From assembly GCF_016612545.1 (NCBI RefSeq), contig NZ_JAENRY010000011.1:1-56381 (forward strand): 56,381 nucleotides of DNA, written 5' to 3'. Position 1 is the first letter of the stretch. Every line of letters starts with the position of its first letter. The notes below the pieces were generated by a model. That model did no database searches. It saw only the letters and a list, made by a program, of their open reading frames with translations, and was not told the origin of the DNA. The DNA comes from Streptomyces sp. MBT65 (GTDB lineage: Bacteria; Actinomycetota; Actinomycetes; Streptomycetales; Streptomycetaceae). This document shows positions 41,163-49,762 of the stretch, one piece after another. The position numbers and the translations under genes are program-made.

Positions 41163-42530
41163 ATGAGGCACGCACGACGACGGGTCATCCGGCGAGTGAC
41201 ACGGTTGGCGTCCGTCGGCGGACTCCTGCTGGGAGGTGCCATGGTCACCCAGGCGGCCATGGCCAGTGACTCTTCCGGCACGTCCGCCGCCACGCTCAGC
41301 GCGCCACAGACACCCGCGGACAAGGGTTCCGCTCTGGCGGCGAAGCTCGGTACGGCCCGCACGGCGGGCAGTTGGGTCGATTCCGGCGGCCGTACGGTCG
41401 TCGCGGTGACCGATGCCACCACCGCCGCCGAGGTGACGAAGGCGGGCGCCGAGGCGAAGGTCGTGAAGTACAGCATGAACCAGCTGAACTCGGCCGCGAC
41501 CACACTGAGTTCCGCGCCCAAGGTGCCGGGCACCGCGTGGGCGATGGACTACCGCAACAACAGGGTGCTGGTGGAGGCCGACAGCAGCGTCTCCGCCACC
41601 GCCTGGACCGCGATGACGAAGGTCGCCAAGAGCATCGGCGCCTCCGTCGAAATGCAGCGCACCCAGGGCAAGTTCACGACCCGTATCAACGGCGCGCAGC
41701 CGATCCTGTCGACCGGCGGGCGCTGTTCGGCCGGCTTCAATGTGACCGACGGCCAGACCGACTTCATCCTCACGGCCGGGCACTGCGGTCCCGTCGGGTC
41801 CATCTGGTTCGCCAACAACCAGGGCGACCAGCAGTTGGGCAAGACGGTCTCCGACAACTTCCCCGGCAGTGACTTCTCGTTGGTGCAGTACGCCAACGGT
41901 TCGGCGGGCGAGGGCGCGGACGTGGTCGCGATCGGCAACGGCAGCGGGGTGACCATCACGGGCCTGGCCGACGCGGCCGTGGGCGAGAAGGTGTTCCGCA
42001 GCGGCAGCACCAGCGGGCTGCACGACGGTGAGGTGACCGCGCTCAACGCGACGGTGAACTACCCCGAGGGCACGGTCACCGGTCTCATCCAGACCACGGT
42101 GTGTGCCGAACCGGGCGACAGCGGCGGTCCGTTGTTCGCCAACGGGATCGCGCTGGGCGTGACCTCGGGCGGCAGCGGTGACTGCACGGCGGGCGGCACG
42201 ACCTTCTTCCAGCCGCTGACCAAGGCGCTGGCCGCGCTGAACGTGAAGCTGCTGGTGGCGCCGAAGACGGCCGCCTCGCCCGCTCCGTCCGCCTCGGCCG
42301 CCGGTGGCGCGGCAGCCGCCGGTGCGGCCACTCCCGGTAGCTCGGCGCCCGCGACGAACACCACCTCGGGGTCGACGACGCTGGCGGCCCGGCTCACGGA
42401 CCCGAAGAACGTGGGTCCCGGTCTGCTGGTCATCGCGGGAAGTCTGATCGCGCTGGTGGCGACGCGCTGGATCCGCGCCGAGCAGGACCGCAAGGCGTTC
42501 CAGCGGCACTACTCGGCGATGTGGGGCTGA
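41163..42530 (+). CDS. Trypsin-like (S1) serine protease with propeptide and C-terminal membrane anchor
   Basis: The 455-residue protein has a Sec signal (residues 1-34, basic RHARRRVIRR lead). A propeptide of about 140 residues resembles the streptogrisin foldase domain (AEAKVVKYSMNQLNS, ASVEMQRTQGKFTTR). The protease domain starts near 175 and carries the triad His207 (TAGHC), Asp237 (SDFSL) and Ser320 (GDSGGP), with Cys188-Cys208 and Cys314-Cys341 as likely disulfides. An Ala/Ser/Thr linker at about 365-410 is followed by a helix (GPGLLVIAGSLIALVATRW, 418-436) and a short basic inner tail. Unlike streptogrisins it would stay membrane bound. The ATG is 41163. Confidence 0.9.
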   Translation: MRHARRRVIRRVTRLASVGGLLLGGAMVTQAAMASDSSGTSAATLSAPQTPADKGSALAAKLGTARTAGSWVDSGGRTVVAVTDATTAAEVTKAGAEAKVVKYSMNQLNSAATTLSSAPKVPGTAWAMDYRNNRVLVEADSSVSATAWTAMTKVAKSIGASVEMQRTQGKFTTRINGAQPILSTGGRCSAGFNVTDGQTDFILTAGHCGPVGSIWFANNQGDQQLGKTVSDNFPGSDFSLVQYANGSAGEGADVVAIGNGSGVTITGLADAAVGEKVFRSGSTSGLHDGEVTALNATVNYPEGTVTGLIQTTVCAEPGDSGGPLFANGIALGVTSGGSGDCTAGGTTFFQPLTKALAALNVKLLVAPKTAASPAPSASAAGGAAAAGAATPGSSAPATNTTSGSTTLAARLTDPKNVGPGLLVIAGSLIALVATRWIRAEQDRKAFQRHYSAMWG

Positions 42531-42678
42531 TCACTCAAGGGAGTTCGACCGGACAGACCGGTCGGCTGGGTCGATGGAGTCGGTCGGGGCGAAAGGGGCT
42601 CGACCGGCTGGACCGAGGGTCACGAGGAAGGCCGGGACGGATACCGATCACGACACCTGCGGCGGCCGACGGCGACGC

Positions 42679-42852
42679 TCAGGCCGCCTCGGCCGACTGC
42701 GGAGCTGCGGCGGCCCACTCCATGACGAGCCGCCTGTACTCCTCGCGCTGTTGGGCGCTCAGTGTCCCGCCCGATCGGTGCCACAGGGCTCTGATCTCCT
42801 CGTTGACCTCGGCTGCCGATCGCTCGGTGGCTGATTCAACGCTGGTGGACAT
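42679..42852 (-). CDS. Small acidic helical protein, unknown
   Basis: The 57-residue protein reads as two helices: ERSAAEVNEEIRALWHRSGG and LSAQQREEYRRLVMEWAAAA. No motif is recognised; it is cytoplasmic. ATG 42852 is favoured because the sequence before it (from a start at 42948) lacks coding bias. It resembles small stand-alone proteins seen across streptomycetes. It is convergent with the protease gene and lies downstream of the ROK regulator gene on the opposite side, with no clear link. Confidence 0.6.
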   Translation of the reverse strand: MSTSVESATERSAAEVNEEIRALWHRSGGTLSAQQREEYRRLVMEWAAAAPQSAEAA

Positions 42853-42963
42853 GGTGTGAAGCATACGTCGCCCAAGGTGAAGGCGATGTGAGTAATCACG
42901 AGTGAACCGGACATATCGGACCGTGTTGCTGATCACGTCATCTGTCAAGCCCTGTAACGCAAT

Positions 42964-44124
42964 TCACACCTCGGCCACACCCAGCACCAGCACCTGGATC
43001 GCCAACACCGCGGCGCCGCGCGCCCAGTCGTGAAAGTCGGAGACCTTCGTCTCCACGTCGAGCGGGGCGGCCAGTGGATGCCGGTGGGCGCGGAGCGTGT
43101 CGTCGACCATCTTGCCGGCCACGTCGATCAGACCGACGCCCTCACCGGCGAGCAGGATCTTCTGCGGCAGCACGAAGTTGGCGATCTGGGCGACCAACGT
43201 GCCCAGCGCGCGGGCGGCTTCGTCGATGACACGGGACGGCATGGGCTCACCGGCGGCGGCGCGGGCGAGGATCTCCTCGTAGGTCAGGTCGAGTCCGGTG
43301 GCGGCCCGGATCTGGTAGCGGATGCTGGGGATGGTCAACAGCGAGACGGCGCTGCCGCGTTGGCCCGCGGGGGTGATCGGGCCGTTGGGGTTGAGGATCC
43401 AGTGGCGGCCGAACCCGCGGTCCTCCTCGGCGTACGGCACCCGCCTGCCGCCGAGGACGAGGCCGTAGCCGATGCCCGCGCCGATGGTGAGGACGACGAA
43501 GCGGTCGAGGCCGCGCCCGGCGCCGAACCAGGTCTCGGCCTCGACGAGCGCGGCCACGTCGTTCTCGACGACCACCGGCAACCCGGTGCGTTCCTCGACG
43601 AGTCGGGCCAGCGGGACGTCGCTCCACCGCAGGAAGGCCGACTCCCCCACCACGGCACGGTCCTGGACGAGACCGCCGACACCGATGCCTATGCCGGTGA
43701 GCGTGGGGAAGGAGGCGGTGAGTTCGCCGGTCATCTCGGCCAGCAGATCGGCCACTTGGTCCGGATCGTGGGTGGTCAGCGGCCGGTCGAGGCGGGCGAC
43801 GATCTCGCTCCGGAGGGTGGTGACGACGCCGTAGACCATGTCCTCGGTGAGCTTGAGGCCGAGGAAGGTGCGGGACTCGGCGACCACGTCGAGCGGTTGT
43901 GAGGGGCGGCCCTGGCGGACCTCGGCCGGGCCGCCGCCGTCGGGGACCTCGACCAGCAGGCCGGTCTCGATGAGCGGCTTGGTGAGGCGGGTGAGGCTGC
44001 CCGCCGAGAGGTCGAGGCGCTGGGCGAGTTCGGTGCGCGAGAGCGGGCCGTGGACGAGCACCTCGATCGCCACCGAGCGTTCACCAGGGCTCAGCGGCTG
44101 CCAGCTGGCGGCACGTGTGGTCAT
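42964..44124 (-). CDS. ROK-family transcriptional regulator (NagC/XylR type)
   Basis: The 386-residue protein has an N-terminal winged helix (VLVHGPLSRTELAQRLDLSAGSLTRLTKPLIETGLLVEV, 24-62) and a ROK domain: FLGLKLTEDMVYGVVTTL, GIGIGVGGLV, VVVENDVAALVEAETWFGAGRG, VLTIGAGIGYGLVLGG and ILLAGEGVG. The zinc motif of ROK kinases is not present; the region reads GRHWILNPNGPITPAGQRGSAV. ATG 44124 is chosen (GGGAG upstream). It is divergent from the sugar ABC operon at 44296 and two copies of a 20-bp repeat lie between, so it should regulate that operon in response to its sugar. Confidence 0.9.
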   Translation of the reverse strand: MTTRAASWQPLSPGERSVAIEVLVHGPLSRTELAQRLDLSAGSLTRLTKPLIETGLLVEVPDGGGPAEVRQGRPSQPLDVVAESRTFLGLKLTEDMVYGVVTTLRSEIVARLDRPLTTHDPDQVADLLAEMTGELTASFPTLTGIGIGVGGLVQDRAVVGESAFLRWSDVPLARLVEERTGLPVVVENDVAALVEAETWFGAGRGLDRFVVLTIGAGIGYGLVLGGRRVPYAEEDRGFGRHWILNPNGPITPAGQRGSAVSLLTIPSIRYQIRAATGLDLTYEEILARAAAGEPMPSRVIDEAARALGTLVAQIANFVLPQKILLAGEGVGLIDVAGKMVDDTLRAHRHPLAAPLDVETKVSDFHDWARGAAVLAIQVLVLGVAEV

Positions 44125-44150
44125 GGGGGTCACACTCCCACAAGGTTTCT

Positions 44151-44170
44151 TTCTTTCGCCACGGAAGTAA
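44151..44170 (+). promoter_or_regulatory. Candidate ROK operator, copy 1
   Basis: TTCTTTCGCCACGGAAGTAA matches copy 2 (44235-44254) at 16 of 20 positions, same orientation. It lies 27 bases before the ROK ATG. Confidence 0.6.
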
Positions 44171-44222
44171 CAAGACCACCCTAAGGCCGTCGACCGAAAA
44201 AGAAGAGACCCTTGCACAGCTC

Positions 44223-44254
44223 TTGACGCCTGGATTCTTTCGCGACAAAAGTAA
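44223..44254 (+). promoter_or_regulatory. Operon promoter with ROK operator, copy 2
   Basis: TTGACG at 44223 is followed by the 20-bp repeat TTCTTTCGCGACAAAAGTAA at 44235-44254. A weak -10 (about 44246) would lie inside the repeat, so binding would block the sugar operon. Confidence 0.6.
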
Positions 44255-44295
44255 GTGCCGCGAGGACGAGCCGTCTCAGACAAGGGAGTCTCCAG

Positions 44296-45213
44296 ATGAC
44301 CATCGCCTCAAGCAGTCCCCCGACCCGTCGGCCGCGGGCCCGTGAAGACGGGGGCGACGGACGGCTCGCGGCGGTCTTCATCGCCCCGGCCCTGCTGGGC
44401 TTCCTGGTCTTCCTGCTCTGGCCGACCCTGCGGGGCATCTATCTGAGCTTCACCCGCTTCAACCTGCTGACGCCGGCGAAGTGGGTGGGCCTCGACAACT
44501 ACGACCGGATGGTCCACGACCCGATCTTCTGGTCGTCGTTGCGGGTCACCGTCGAGTACGTGTTCATCAACATCGGCGTCCAGACGGTGACCGCTCTCGC
44601 CATCGCGGTCCTGCTCCAACGGCTCACCCAGTCCGCCCTGTTGCGCGGGATCGTGCTGACGCCGTACCTGATGTCGAACGTCGTCGCCGGCATCGTCTGG
44701 CTGTGGATCCTCGACACCCAGCTCGGCATCGGCAACGAGATCATCGGCGGGCTCGGCTTCGACCACATCCCCTTCCTCGCCGACAAGACCTGGGCGATAC
44801 CGACGATCGCGCTGATCAACGTGTGGCGGCACGTCGGCTACACGGCGCTGCTGCTGTTCGCGGGTCTCCAGGCCATCCCGGGCGACATGTACGAGGCCGC
44901 GAAGGTGGACGGCGCGAGCGAGTGGCGGATGTTCTGGCGGATCACGATGCCGCTGCTGCGGCCGGTCCTCGCGGTCGTGCTGATCATGACCGTGATCGGT
45001 TCGTTCCAGGTGTTCGACACGGTCGCGGTGACCACCGCGGGCGGCCCGGCGAACGCGACGAACGTCCTCCAGTACTACATCTACGGCTCCGCCTTCGGGC
45101 GCTTCCAGTTCGGGTACGCCTCCGCGATGTCCGTGGCCCTGCTGATCGTGCTGAGCGCGATCACGTTCCTCCAGTACCGGCTCACCCGCGCCGGCCAGAC
45201 CGACCTCGGCTGA
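44296..45213 (+). CDS. Sugar ABC transporter permease, MalF type
   Basis: The 305-residue permease has a first helix AAVFIAPALLGFLVFLLWPTL near 25-45, six helices in all, and the EAA loop MYEAAKVDGASEWRMFWRITMPLLRP at about 198-223. AAGGGAG lies 10 bases before the ATG. It is the first gene of the operon (permease, permease, binding protein, oxidoreductase), an order with the binding protein third. No ATPase is present, so it probably relies on MsiK elsewhere. Confidence 0.93.
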   Translation: MTIASSSPPTRRPRAREDGGDGRLAAVFIAPALLGFLVFLLWPTLRGIYLSFTRFNLLTPAKWVGLDNYDRMVHDPIFWSSLRVTVEYVFINIGVQTVTALAIAVLLQRLTQSALLRGIVLTPYLMSNVVAGIVWLWILDTQLGIGNEIIGGLGFDHIPFLADKTWAIPTIALINVWRHVGYTALLLFAGLQAIPGDMYEAAKVDGASEWRMFWRITMPLLRPVLAVVLIMTVIGSFQVFDTVAVTTAGGPANATNVLQYYIYGSAFGRFQFGYASAMSVALLIVLSAITFLQYRLTRAGQTDLG

Positions 45214-45228
45214 CCGGAAGGAGTCGAC

Positions 45229-46185
45229 ATGGCCACCCTGACCACCACGCCCAATGTCCCCAACACCCCCACGACGACAACGAAGCAGTCGACCGTACGG
45301 CCGCCACGGCCCCCGATCTCCGTCGGCAAGGTCGCCGCCTGGATCGCGATGGCCGCGATCATGCTTTTCACTCTGCTGCCCTTCTACTGGATCCTGCGCA
45401 CCGCGCTGTCCACCAACACCGGGCTCGCCGCCCACCCCTCGGACCCGCTGCCGGTCGACTTCACCACCGGCGGTTTCGAACGGGCCCTCGGCCTCCAGTC
45501 GACCAAGGAGGCGATAGCACAGGGCGGTTCGGGCGGCGGACTGAAGTTCTGGCGCTATCTGCTCAACTCGGTGCTCGTCTCGACCCTGGTCACCGTCGGC
45601 CAGGTGTTCTTCTCCGCGATGGCCGCCTATGCCTTCGCCCGGCTGCGCTGGCGCGGCCGGGACCGGGTGTTCGGGCTGTTCCTGGCCGGGTTGATGGTGC
45701 CGGCCATCTTCACCCTGCTGCCGAACTTCGTGCTCATCAAGCAACTCGGGCTGGTGGACACCCTGTTGGGGATCTCGCTGCCGACGATGTTCATGACGCC
45801 GTTCGCGGTGTTCTTCCTCAAGCAGTTCTTCATGAACATCCCGCGCGAGGTCGAGGAGGCCGCCCTGCTCGACGGCGCCGGCAAGGTCCAGGTCTTCTTC
45901 CGGGTCCTGCTGCCGATGGCGGCCACGCCGGTCCTGACGCTGGGCGTGCTGACGTACATCACGTCCTGGAACGACTACTTCTGGCCGCTGATGGTGTCCT
46001 ACAGCGACAGTTCGCGGGTGCTGTCGGTGGCGCTGGCGATCTTCCGCTCGCAGACCCCGCAGACCGGCTACGACTGGTCGGGCCTGATGGCGGCGACCCT
46101 CATCGCCGCGCTCCCGATGCTCGTCCTCTTCGGAGTGTTCGCGCGCCGCATCGTCAGCTCCATCAGCTTCACCGGAATCAAGTAA
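45229..46185 (+). CDS. Sugar ABC transporter permease, MalG type
   Basis: The 318-residue permease has a Thr/Pro-rich cytoplasmic lead, a first helix VAAWIAMAAIMLFTLLPFYWIL near 33-55, and an outer loop with an insert around GLQSTKEAIAQGGSGGGLKFW. The EAA loop is VEEAALLDGAGKVQVFFRVLLPMAATP at about 207-233, and the C-terminus IVSSISFTGIK is typical of MalG. GGAAGGAG precedes the ATG, 15 bp after the first permease. Confidence 0.93.
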   Translation: MATLTTTPNVPNTPTTTTKQSTVRPPRPPISVGKVAAWIAMAAIMLFTLLPFYWILRTALSTNTGLAAHPSDPLPVDFTTGGFERALGLQSTKEAIAQGGSGGGLKFWRYLLNSVLVSTLVTVGQVFFSAMAAYAFARLRWRGRDRVFGLFLAGLMVPAIFTLLPNFVLIKQLGLVDTLLGISLPTMFMTPFAVFFLKQFFMNIPREVEEAALLDGAGKVQVFFRVLLPMAATPVLTLGVLTYITSWNDYFWPLMVSYSDSSRVLSVALAIFRSQTPQTGYDWSGLMAATLIAALPMLVLFGVFARRIVSSISFTGIK

Positions 46186-46195
46186 GGGGCAGGGC

Positions 46196-47539
46196 ATGCG
46201 ATTTCGTACGGTCATGGCACTGACCGGGGCGCTCGCGCTGTCCCTGACGGCGGGCTGCGCCCAGGGCGACTCCGTGGGGTCGTCCTCGAACACGGTGACG
46301 TACTGGCTGTGGGACTCCAACCAACTCCCCGCCTACCAGGCCTGCGCGAAGGGTTTCGAGCAGGAGAACCCCGGACTCAAGGTGAAGATCACCCAGTTGG
46401 GCTGGGGCGACTACTGGACCAAGCTCACCGCGAGCTTCATCGCGGGCACCCAGCCGGACGTGTTCACCGACCACATCCAGAAGTTCGGCCAGTTCGCCGA
46501 TCTGAAGGTGCTCCAACCGCTCGACGATCTCGACATCGACGCGTCGGCCTATCAGCCCGGTCTGGCCGCCAACTGGCAGGGCCAGGACGGACATCAGTAC
46601 GGCACGCCCAAGGACTGGGACACGGTCGCCCTCTTCTACAACCAGAAGATGGCCGAGTCGGCGGGTCTCGACGCGGATCAGCTCAACAGCCTGGCGTGGA
46701 ACCCGACGGACGGCGGCACCTTCGAGAAGGCCATCGCCCGTCTGACCGTCGACAAGAACGGCAGGCGCGGCGACGAACCCGGCTTCGACAAGCACCACGT
46801 CAAGGTGTACGGCATGGCCACCGGAGGCGCCGGTGACTCCGACGGTCAGACGACGTGGAGTCCCTTCACCGCCTCGGCCGGCTGGAACTACACGGACAAG
46901 GCACGCTGGGGCACGAAGTTCCAGTACGACAGCACGACCTACCAGTCGACGGTCAAGTGGTACTTCGGCCTGGCGAAGAAGGGCTATCTCGCGCCGTTCA
47001 CGGACTACAGCGACGGCGCCAACCCGCCCAACGCGCAGATCGCGGCGGGCAAGGCGGCGACCGCGTTCGACGGCGCCTGGATGATCTCCACGTACGCCGC
47101 GGCCAAGGGGATCAAGATCGGCACCGCCTACACCCCTACCGGTCCGACCGGGAAACGGGCGACCATGATGAACGGACTGGCCGACTCGATCACCAAGAAC
47201 GCCCACAACAAGGCGGGCGCGCGAAAGTGGGTGACCTACCTGTCATCGAACGACTGCCAGAAGACAGTGGGCAGTTACGGCATCGTCTTCCCCGCGACCC
47301 CGGACGGCACGAAGGCCGCCGTCGCCGCCTACAAGAAGAAGGGCATCGACGTCACGGCCTTCACCCGGCCGGTCGCCGACAAGAAGGACTTCGCCACCTT
47401 CTCCTTCCCGATCACCAACTACTCGGCGGACGTGTACGCGTTGATGCGCCCCGCCATGCAGGACGTCTACGCCAATGACGCACCGGTCGGCGGCCTGGGC
47501 AGGACCAACAAGCAGATCAACTTCATCCTCGGTCAGTGA
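46196..47539 (+). CDS. Sugar ABC transporter substrate-binding lipoprotein
   Basis: The 447-residue lipoprotein has a short signal (MRFRTVMALTGALALSLTAGC) ending in a lipobox Cys at residue 21. A family-1 solute-binding fold follows: TVTYWLWDSNQLPAYQACAKGFEQENPGLKVKI, GTQPDVFTDHIQKF, and DWDTVALFYNQKMAESAGL. It starts 10 bp after the second permease and is co-transcribed. The pocket cannot be read for specificity, but the Trp/Tyr-rich mature part is usual for oligosaccharides. A palindrome sits between it and the oxidoreductase gene. Confidence 0.93.
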   Translation: MRFRTVMALTGALALSLTAGCAQGDSVGSSSNTVTYWLWDSNQLPAYQACAKGFEQENPGLKVKITQLGWGDYWTKLTASFIAGTQPDVFTDHIQKFGQFADLKVLQPLDDLDIDASAYQPGLAANWQGQDGHQYGTPKDWDTVALFYNQKMAESAGLDADQLNSLAWNPTDGGTFEKAIARLTVDKNGRRGDEPGFDKHHVKVYGMATGGAGDSDGQTTWSPFTASAGWNYTDKARWGTKFQYDSTTYQSTVKWYFGLAKKGYLAPFTDYSDGANPPNAQIAAGKAATAFDGAWMISTYAAAKGIKIGTAYTPTGPTGKRATMMNGLADSITKNAHNKAGARKWVTYLSSNDCQKTVGSYGIVFPATPDGTKAAVAAYKKKGIDVTAFTRPVADKKDFATFSFPITNYSADVYALMRPAMQDVYANDAPVGGLGRTNKQINFILGQ

Positions 47540-47553
47540 CGCGTCGGTCGACG

Positions 47554-47567
47554 ACTGACGCGTCAGT
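47554..47567. repeat. Perfect 14-bp palindrome between binding protein and oxidoreductase genes
   Basis: ACTGACGCGTCAGT is self-complementary and partly repeated just upstream (GTGACGCGTC). It could fold the message between cistrons, or bind a regulator. Confidence 0.5.
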
Positions 47568-47597
47568 GAAATCCTCGTCAGAGAAGGACACGCACCT

Positions 47598-48797
47598 ATG
47601 ACGTTCTCCCTCGGCATCGTCGGAGCAGGCCAGTTCTCCGGTCAGTTCGCCCGACTGTTCCAGGCCCACCCGGGCGTGAGCGAGGTCTACGTGACCGACC
47701 TCCTGCCGGAGCGGGCGGAGCAACTGGCCGCCTCCGAAGGGCTGGCGGGCACGTTCCCGTCGTACGAGGCGATGCTGGAGTCGAAGGCCGTCGACGCCGT
47801 CGCGATCTTCACCCAGCGCTGGACGCACGGCCCCCTGGTCCTCCAGGGGCTCGGCGCCGGCAAGCACGTGTACTCCGCGGTGCCCATGGCGATCAGCACG
47901 GAGGAGATCGCGGCGATCATCGACGCGGTCAGGGCGACCGGACTGACGTACATGATGGGCGAGACCAGTCAGTACAACCCGGCGACCGTGCACGCCCGCA
48001 ACCAGATCGCGGAGGGCGCCTTCGGTCGGATCTTCTACGCCGAGGGCGACTACGTCCACGACATGGATCTGGGGTTCTACGAGGCGTACCAGTACAGCGG
48101 CGGCGACGGCTGGAAGGCGACCGCCAGCTATCCCCCGCTGCTGTACCCGACGCACTCGGTGGGCGGGGTGCTCGGCGCGTGGCAGACGCACGCGGTGAGC
48201 GTGTCCGCGATCGGGGTGGTCGACGAGCGCGGGGACGGTGTCTTCGACAAGGAGGTCAGCCAGTTCGGCAACGACTTCTCGAACGCGACCGCGCTGTTCG
48301 AGGTCGCGGGCGGCGGTTCGTTCCGTACGAACGAGTTCCGGCGGGTGGGCTATCCCTCGCAGATCCGGGAGTCGCGTTTCCGGTTCTTCGGGACCGACGC
48401 GAGCATGGAGCAGCTCGCGACGGTGGCCTTCTGGCAGGACAAGAAGGGGGTGCAGGACATCAGCGAGCTGCTGGAGCCCAAGCCCACCATGTCTCCTGAC
48501 GATCCGTCACTTCAGCACATCGCACCGGATCTCCGGGCCGCCTTCACCTCGGGCTCGGCGCCGGTGCACGACCGCTCGCGGCTGCCGCGGGAGTTCGACA
48601 ACCTGCACAACGGCCATGAGGGAAGCCACCACTTCCTGGCGGACGACTTCGTGACCGCGGTCAACTCCCGCACCCTGCCGTCCGTGAACGCGTGGGTCGC
48701 GGCCCGCTACACCCTGCCGGGCATCATCGCGCACGACTCGGCGCGGCAGGGCGGGGCGAGGCTGGAGATCCCGGACTTCGGGGACGCGCCCGCGTAA
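47598..48797 (+). CDS. Gfo/Idh/MocA-family oxidoreductase
   Basis: The 399-residue protein has a Rossmann domain at the N-terminus (LGIVGAGQFSGQFARLFQ, GxGxxx), VDAVAIFTQRWTHGPLV, GKHVYSAVPMA with the conserved Lys/Pro area, and MGETSQYNPATVHARNQI (catalytic His/Lys region). A C-terminal alpha/beta domain follows. Members oxidise or epimerise sugars and inositols using NAD(P). As the last gene of the sugar operon it probably handles the imported sugar. GAGAAGGA precedes the ATG. Length is within the longer half of the family. Confidence 0.92.
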   Translation: MTFSLGIVGAGQFSGQFARLFQAHPGVSEVYVTDLLPERAEQLAASEGLAGTFPSYEAMLESKAVDAVAIFTQRWTHGPLVLQGLGAGKHVYSAVPMAISTEEIAAIIDAVRATGLTYMMGETSQYNPATVHARNQIAEGAFGRIFYAEGDYVHDMDLGFYEAYQYSGGDGWKATASYPPLLYPTHSVGGVLGAWQTHAVSVSAIGVVDERGDGVFDKEVSQFGNDFSNATALFEVAGGGSFRTNEFRRVGYPSQIRESRFRFFGTDASMEQLATVAFWQDKKGVQDISELLEPKPTMSPDDPSLQHIAPDLRAAFTSGSAPVHDRSRLPREFDNLHNGHEGSHHFLADDFVTAVNSRTLPSVNAWVAARYTLPGIIAHDSARQGGARLEIPDFGDAPA

Positions 48798-48813
48798 CGG
48801 GGTCGGTACGCAA

Positions 48814-48842
48814 GCCGGGTGACTGTTCGTCAGTTGCCCGGC
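48814..48842. terminator. Bidirectional terminator
   Basis: A 12-bp stem (48814-48825 with 48831-48842, two G-T pairs) closes a TTCGT loop between the convergent oxidoreductase and L,D-transpeptidase genes. Confidence 0.75.
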
Positions 48843-48853
48843 CCACGGCTCCG

Positions 48854-49549
48854 TCAGGTGCCCGGCTTGCGGCCGTAGACGAAGACGTCGTCGCCGTTCT
48901 TCAGCAGCGACCAGTACTTCTTGGCGGTGGTCGGGGTCATGTTGACGCAGCCGTGCGAGCCCGGCGGGTTCCACATGCTGAGGTTGACCGAGTGGAAGGC
49001 CTGGCCGCCGTCGAAGAACTGGCTGTAGGGCATCGGCACGTTGTAGATGTTCGAGACGTGGTCGATGTCCCGCCAGTAGATCTTCTTCAGTCCGGTGCGG
49101 GTCTCGTAGCCGTCGCGGCCGGTGCGCACCGGGACCGGGCCGTAGACGAGCCGGCTGCCGTCCTGGACCCAGCTGATCTGGAGCGTGAGGTTCACGCAGG
49201 CGATCCGGCCCTTGTTGGTCGGGCACTTGCCGGCCGCGTTGGGCTTGTTGCCGACGGCCTTCTGCTTGTTCATGAGGTCCATCACGCCCCAGGTGACGGA
49301 CCCCGCGTAGCCGATGTTCGGCGTGATGCCGTGCTTGGTCTGGAAGGCCCGGATGGCCTTGCAGTCGGCGGCGGACTGCTTGCCGTCGACCGGCCGGCCG
49401 AGGAACTTCTCCACCTGCTTCTGGTACGGCCCGGCCTGCGTCGTACAGCTCGCCGCCGCGGCCGGCGTGCTGCCCAGCGCGAGCGTGAGCGGTGCCACCA
49501 GCCCGGTTATCCCGAGCACTATGGCACCTCGTCTGCGTATGTCCCCCAT
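48854..49549 (-). CDS. Secreted L,D-transpeptidase (YkuD)
   Basis: The 231-residue protein has a signal peptide with Ala-rich core (cleavage after AAAA near 33) and an N-terminal peptidoglycan-binding-like part (YQKQVEKFLG, ADCKAIRAFQTKHGITPNIGYA). The YkuD catalytic domain is at about 115-225: QDGSRLVYGPVPVRTGRDGYETRTG, and the motif HGCVN (SHGCVNMT) with nucleophile Cys near 202 and His. It should form 3-3 cross-links in peptidoglycan or attach proteins. GGAGGG precedes the ATG. It is divergent from the decarboxylase gene (213 bp) and convergent with the sugar operon. Confidence 0.93.
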   Translation of the reverse strand: MGDIRRRGAIVLGITGLVAPLTLALGSTPAAAASCTTQAGPYQKQVEKFLGRPVDGKQSAADCKAIRAFQTKHGITPNIGYAGSVTWGVMDLMNKQKAVGNKPNAAGKCPTNKGRIACVNLTLQISWVQDGSRLVYGPVPVRTGRDGYETRTGLKKIYWRDIDHVSNIYNVPMPYSQFFDGGQAFHSVNLSMWNPPGSHGCVNMTPTTAKKYWSLLKNGDDVFVYGRKPGT

Positions 49550-49762
49550 GTCGGACCCTCCCCGTAAGCCATTGCTGCGATCTCTGCCACCTAGACCGGA
49601 GTATGGCGGTCGAGGTTGTAGTCCTGGTCACGCTGCGACGAAACGGTGACATTCCTCGCGCCACGGTCGGCGTGCGCGCCGGTGGCCGTTCGCCGCTCAG
49701 CAGTCCAGTTCCCCGGAAGTGGACCGATACCCCGCCCGCGACCCCGGCCTACGCTGCCGCCC

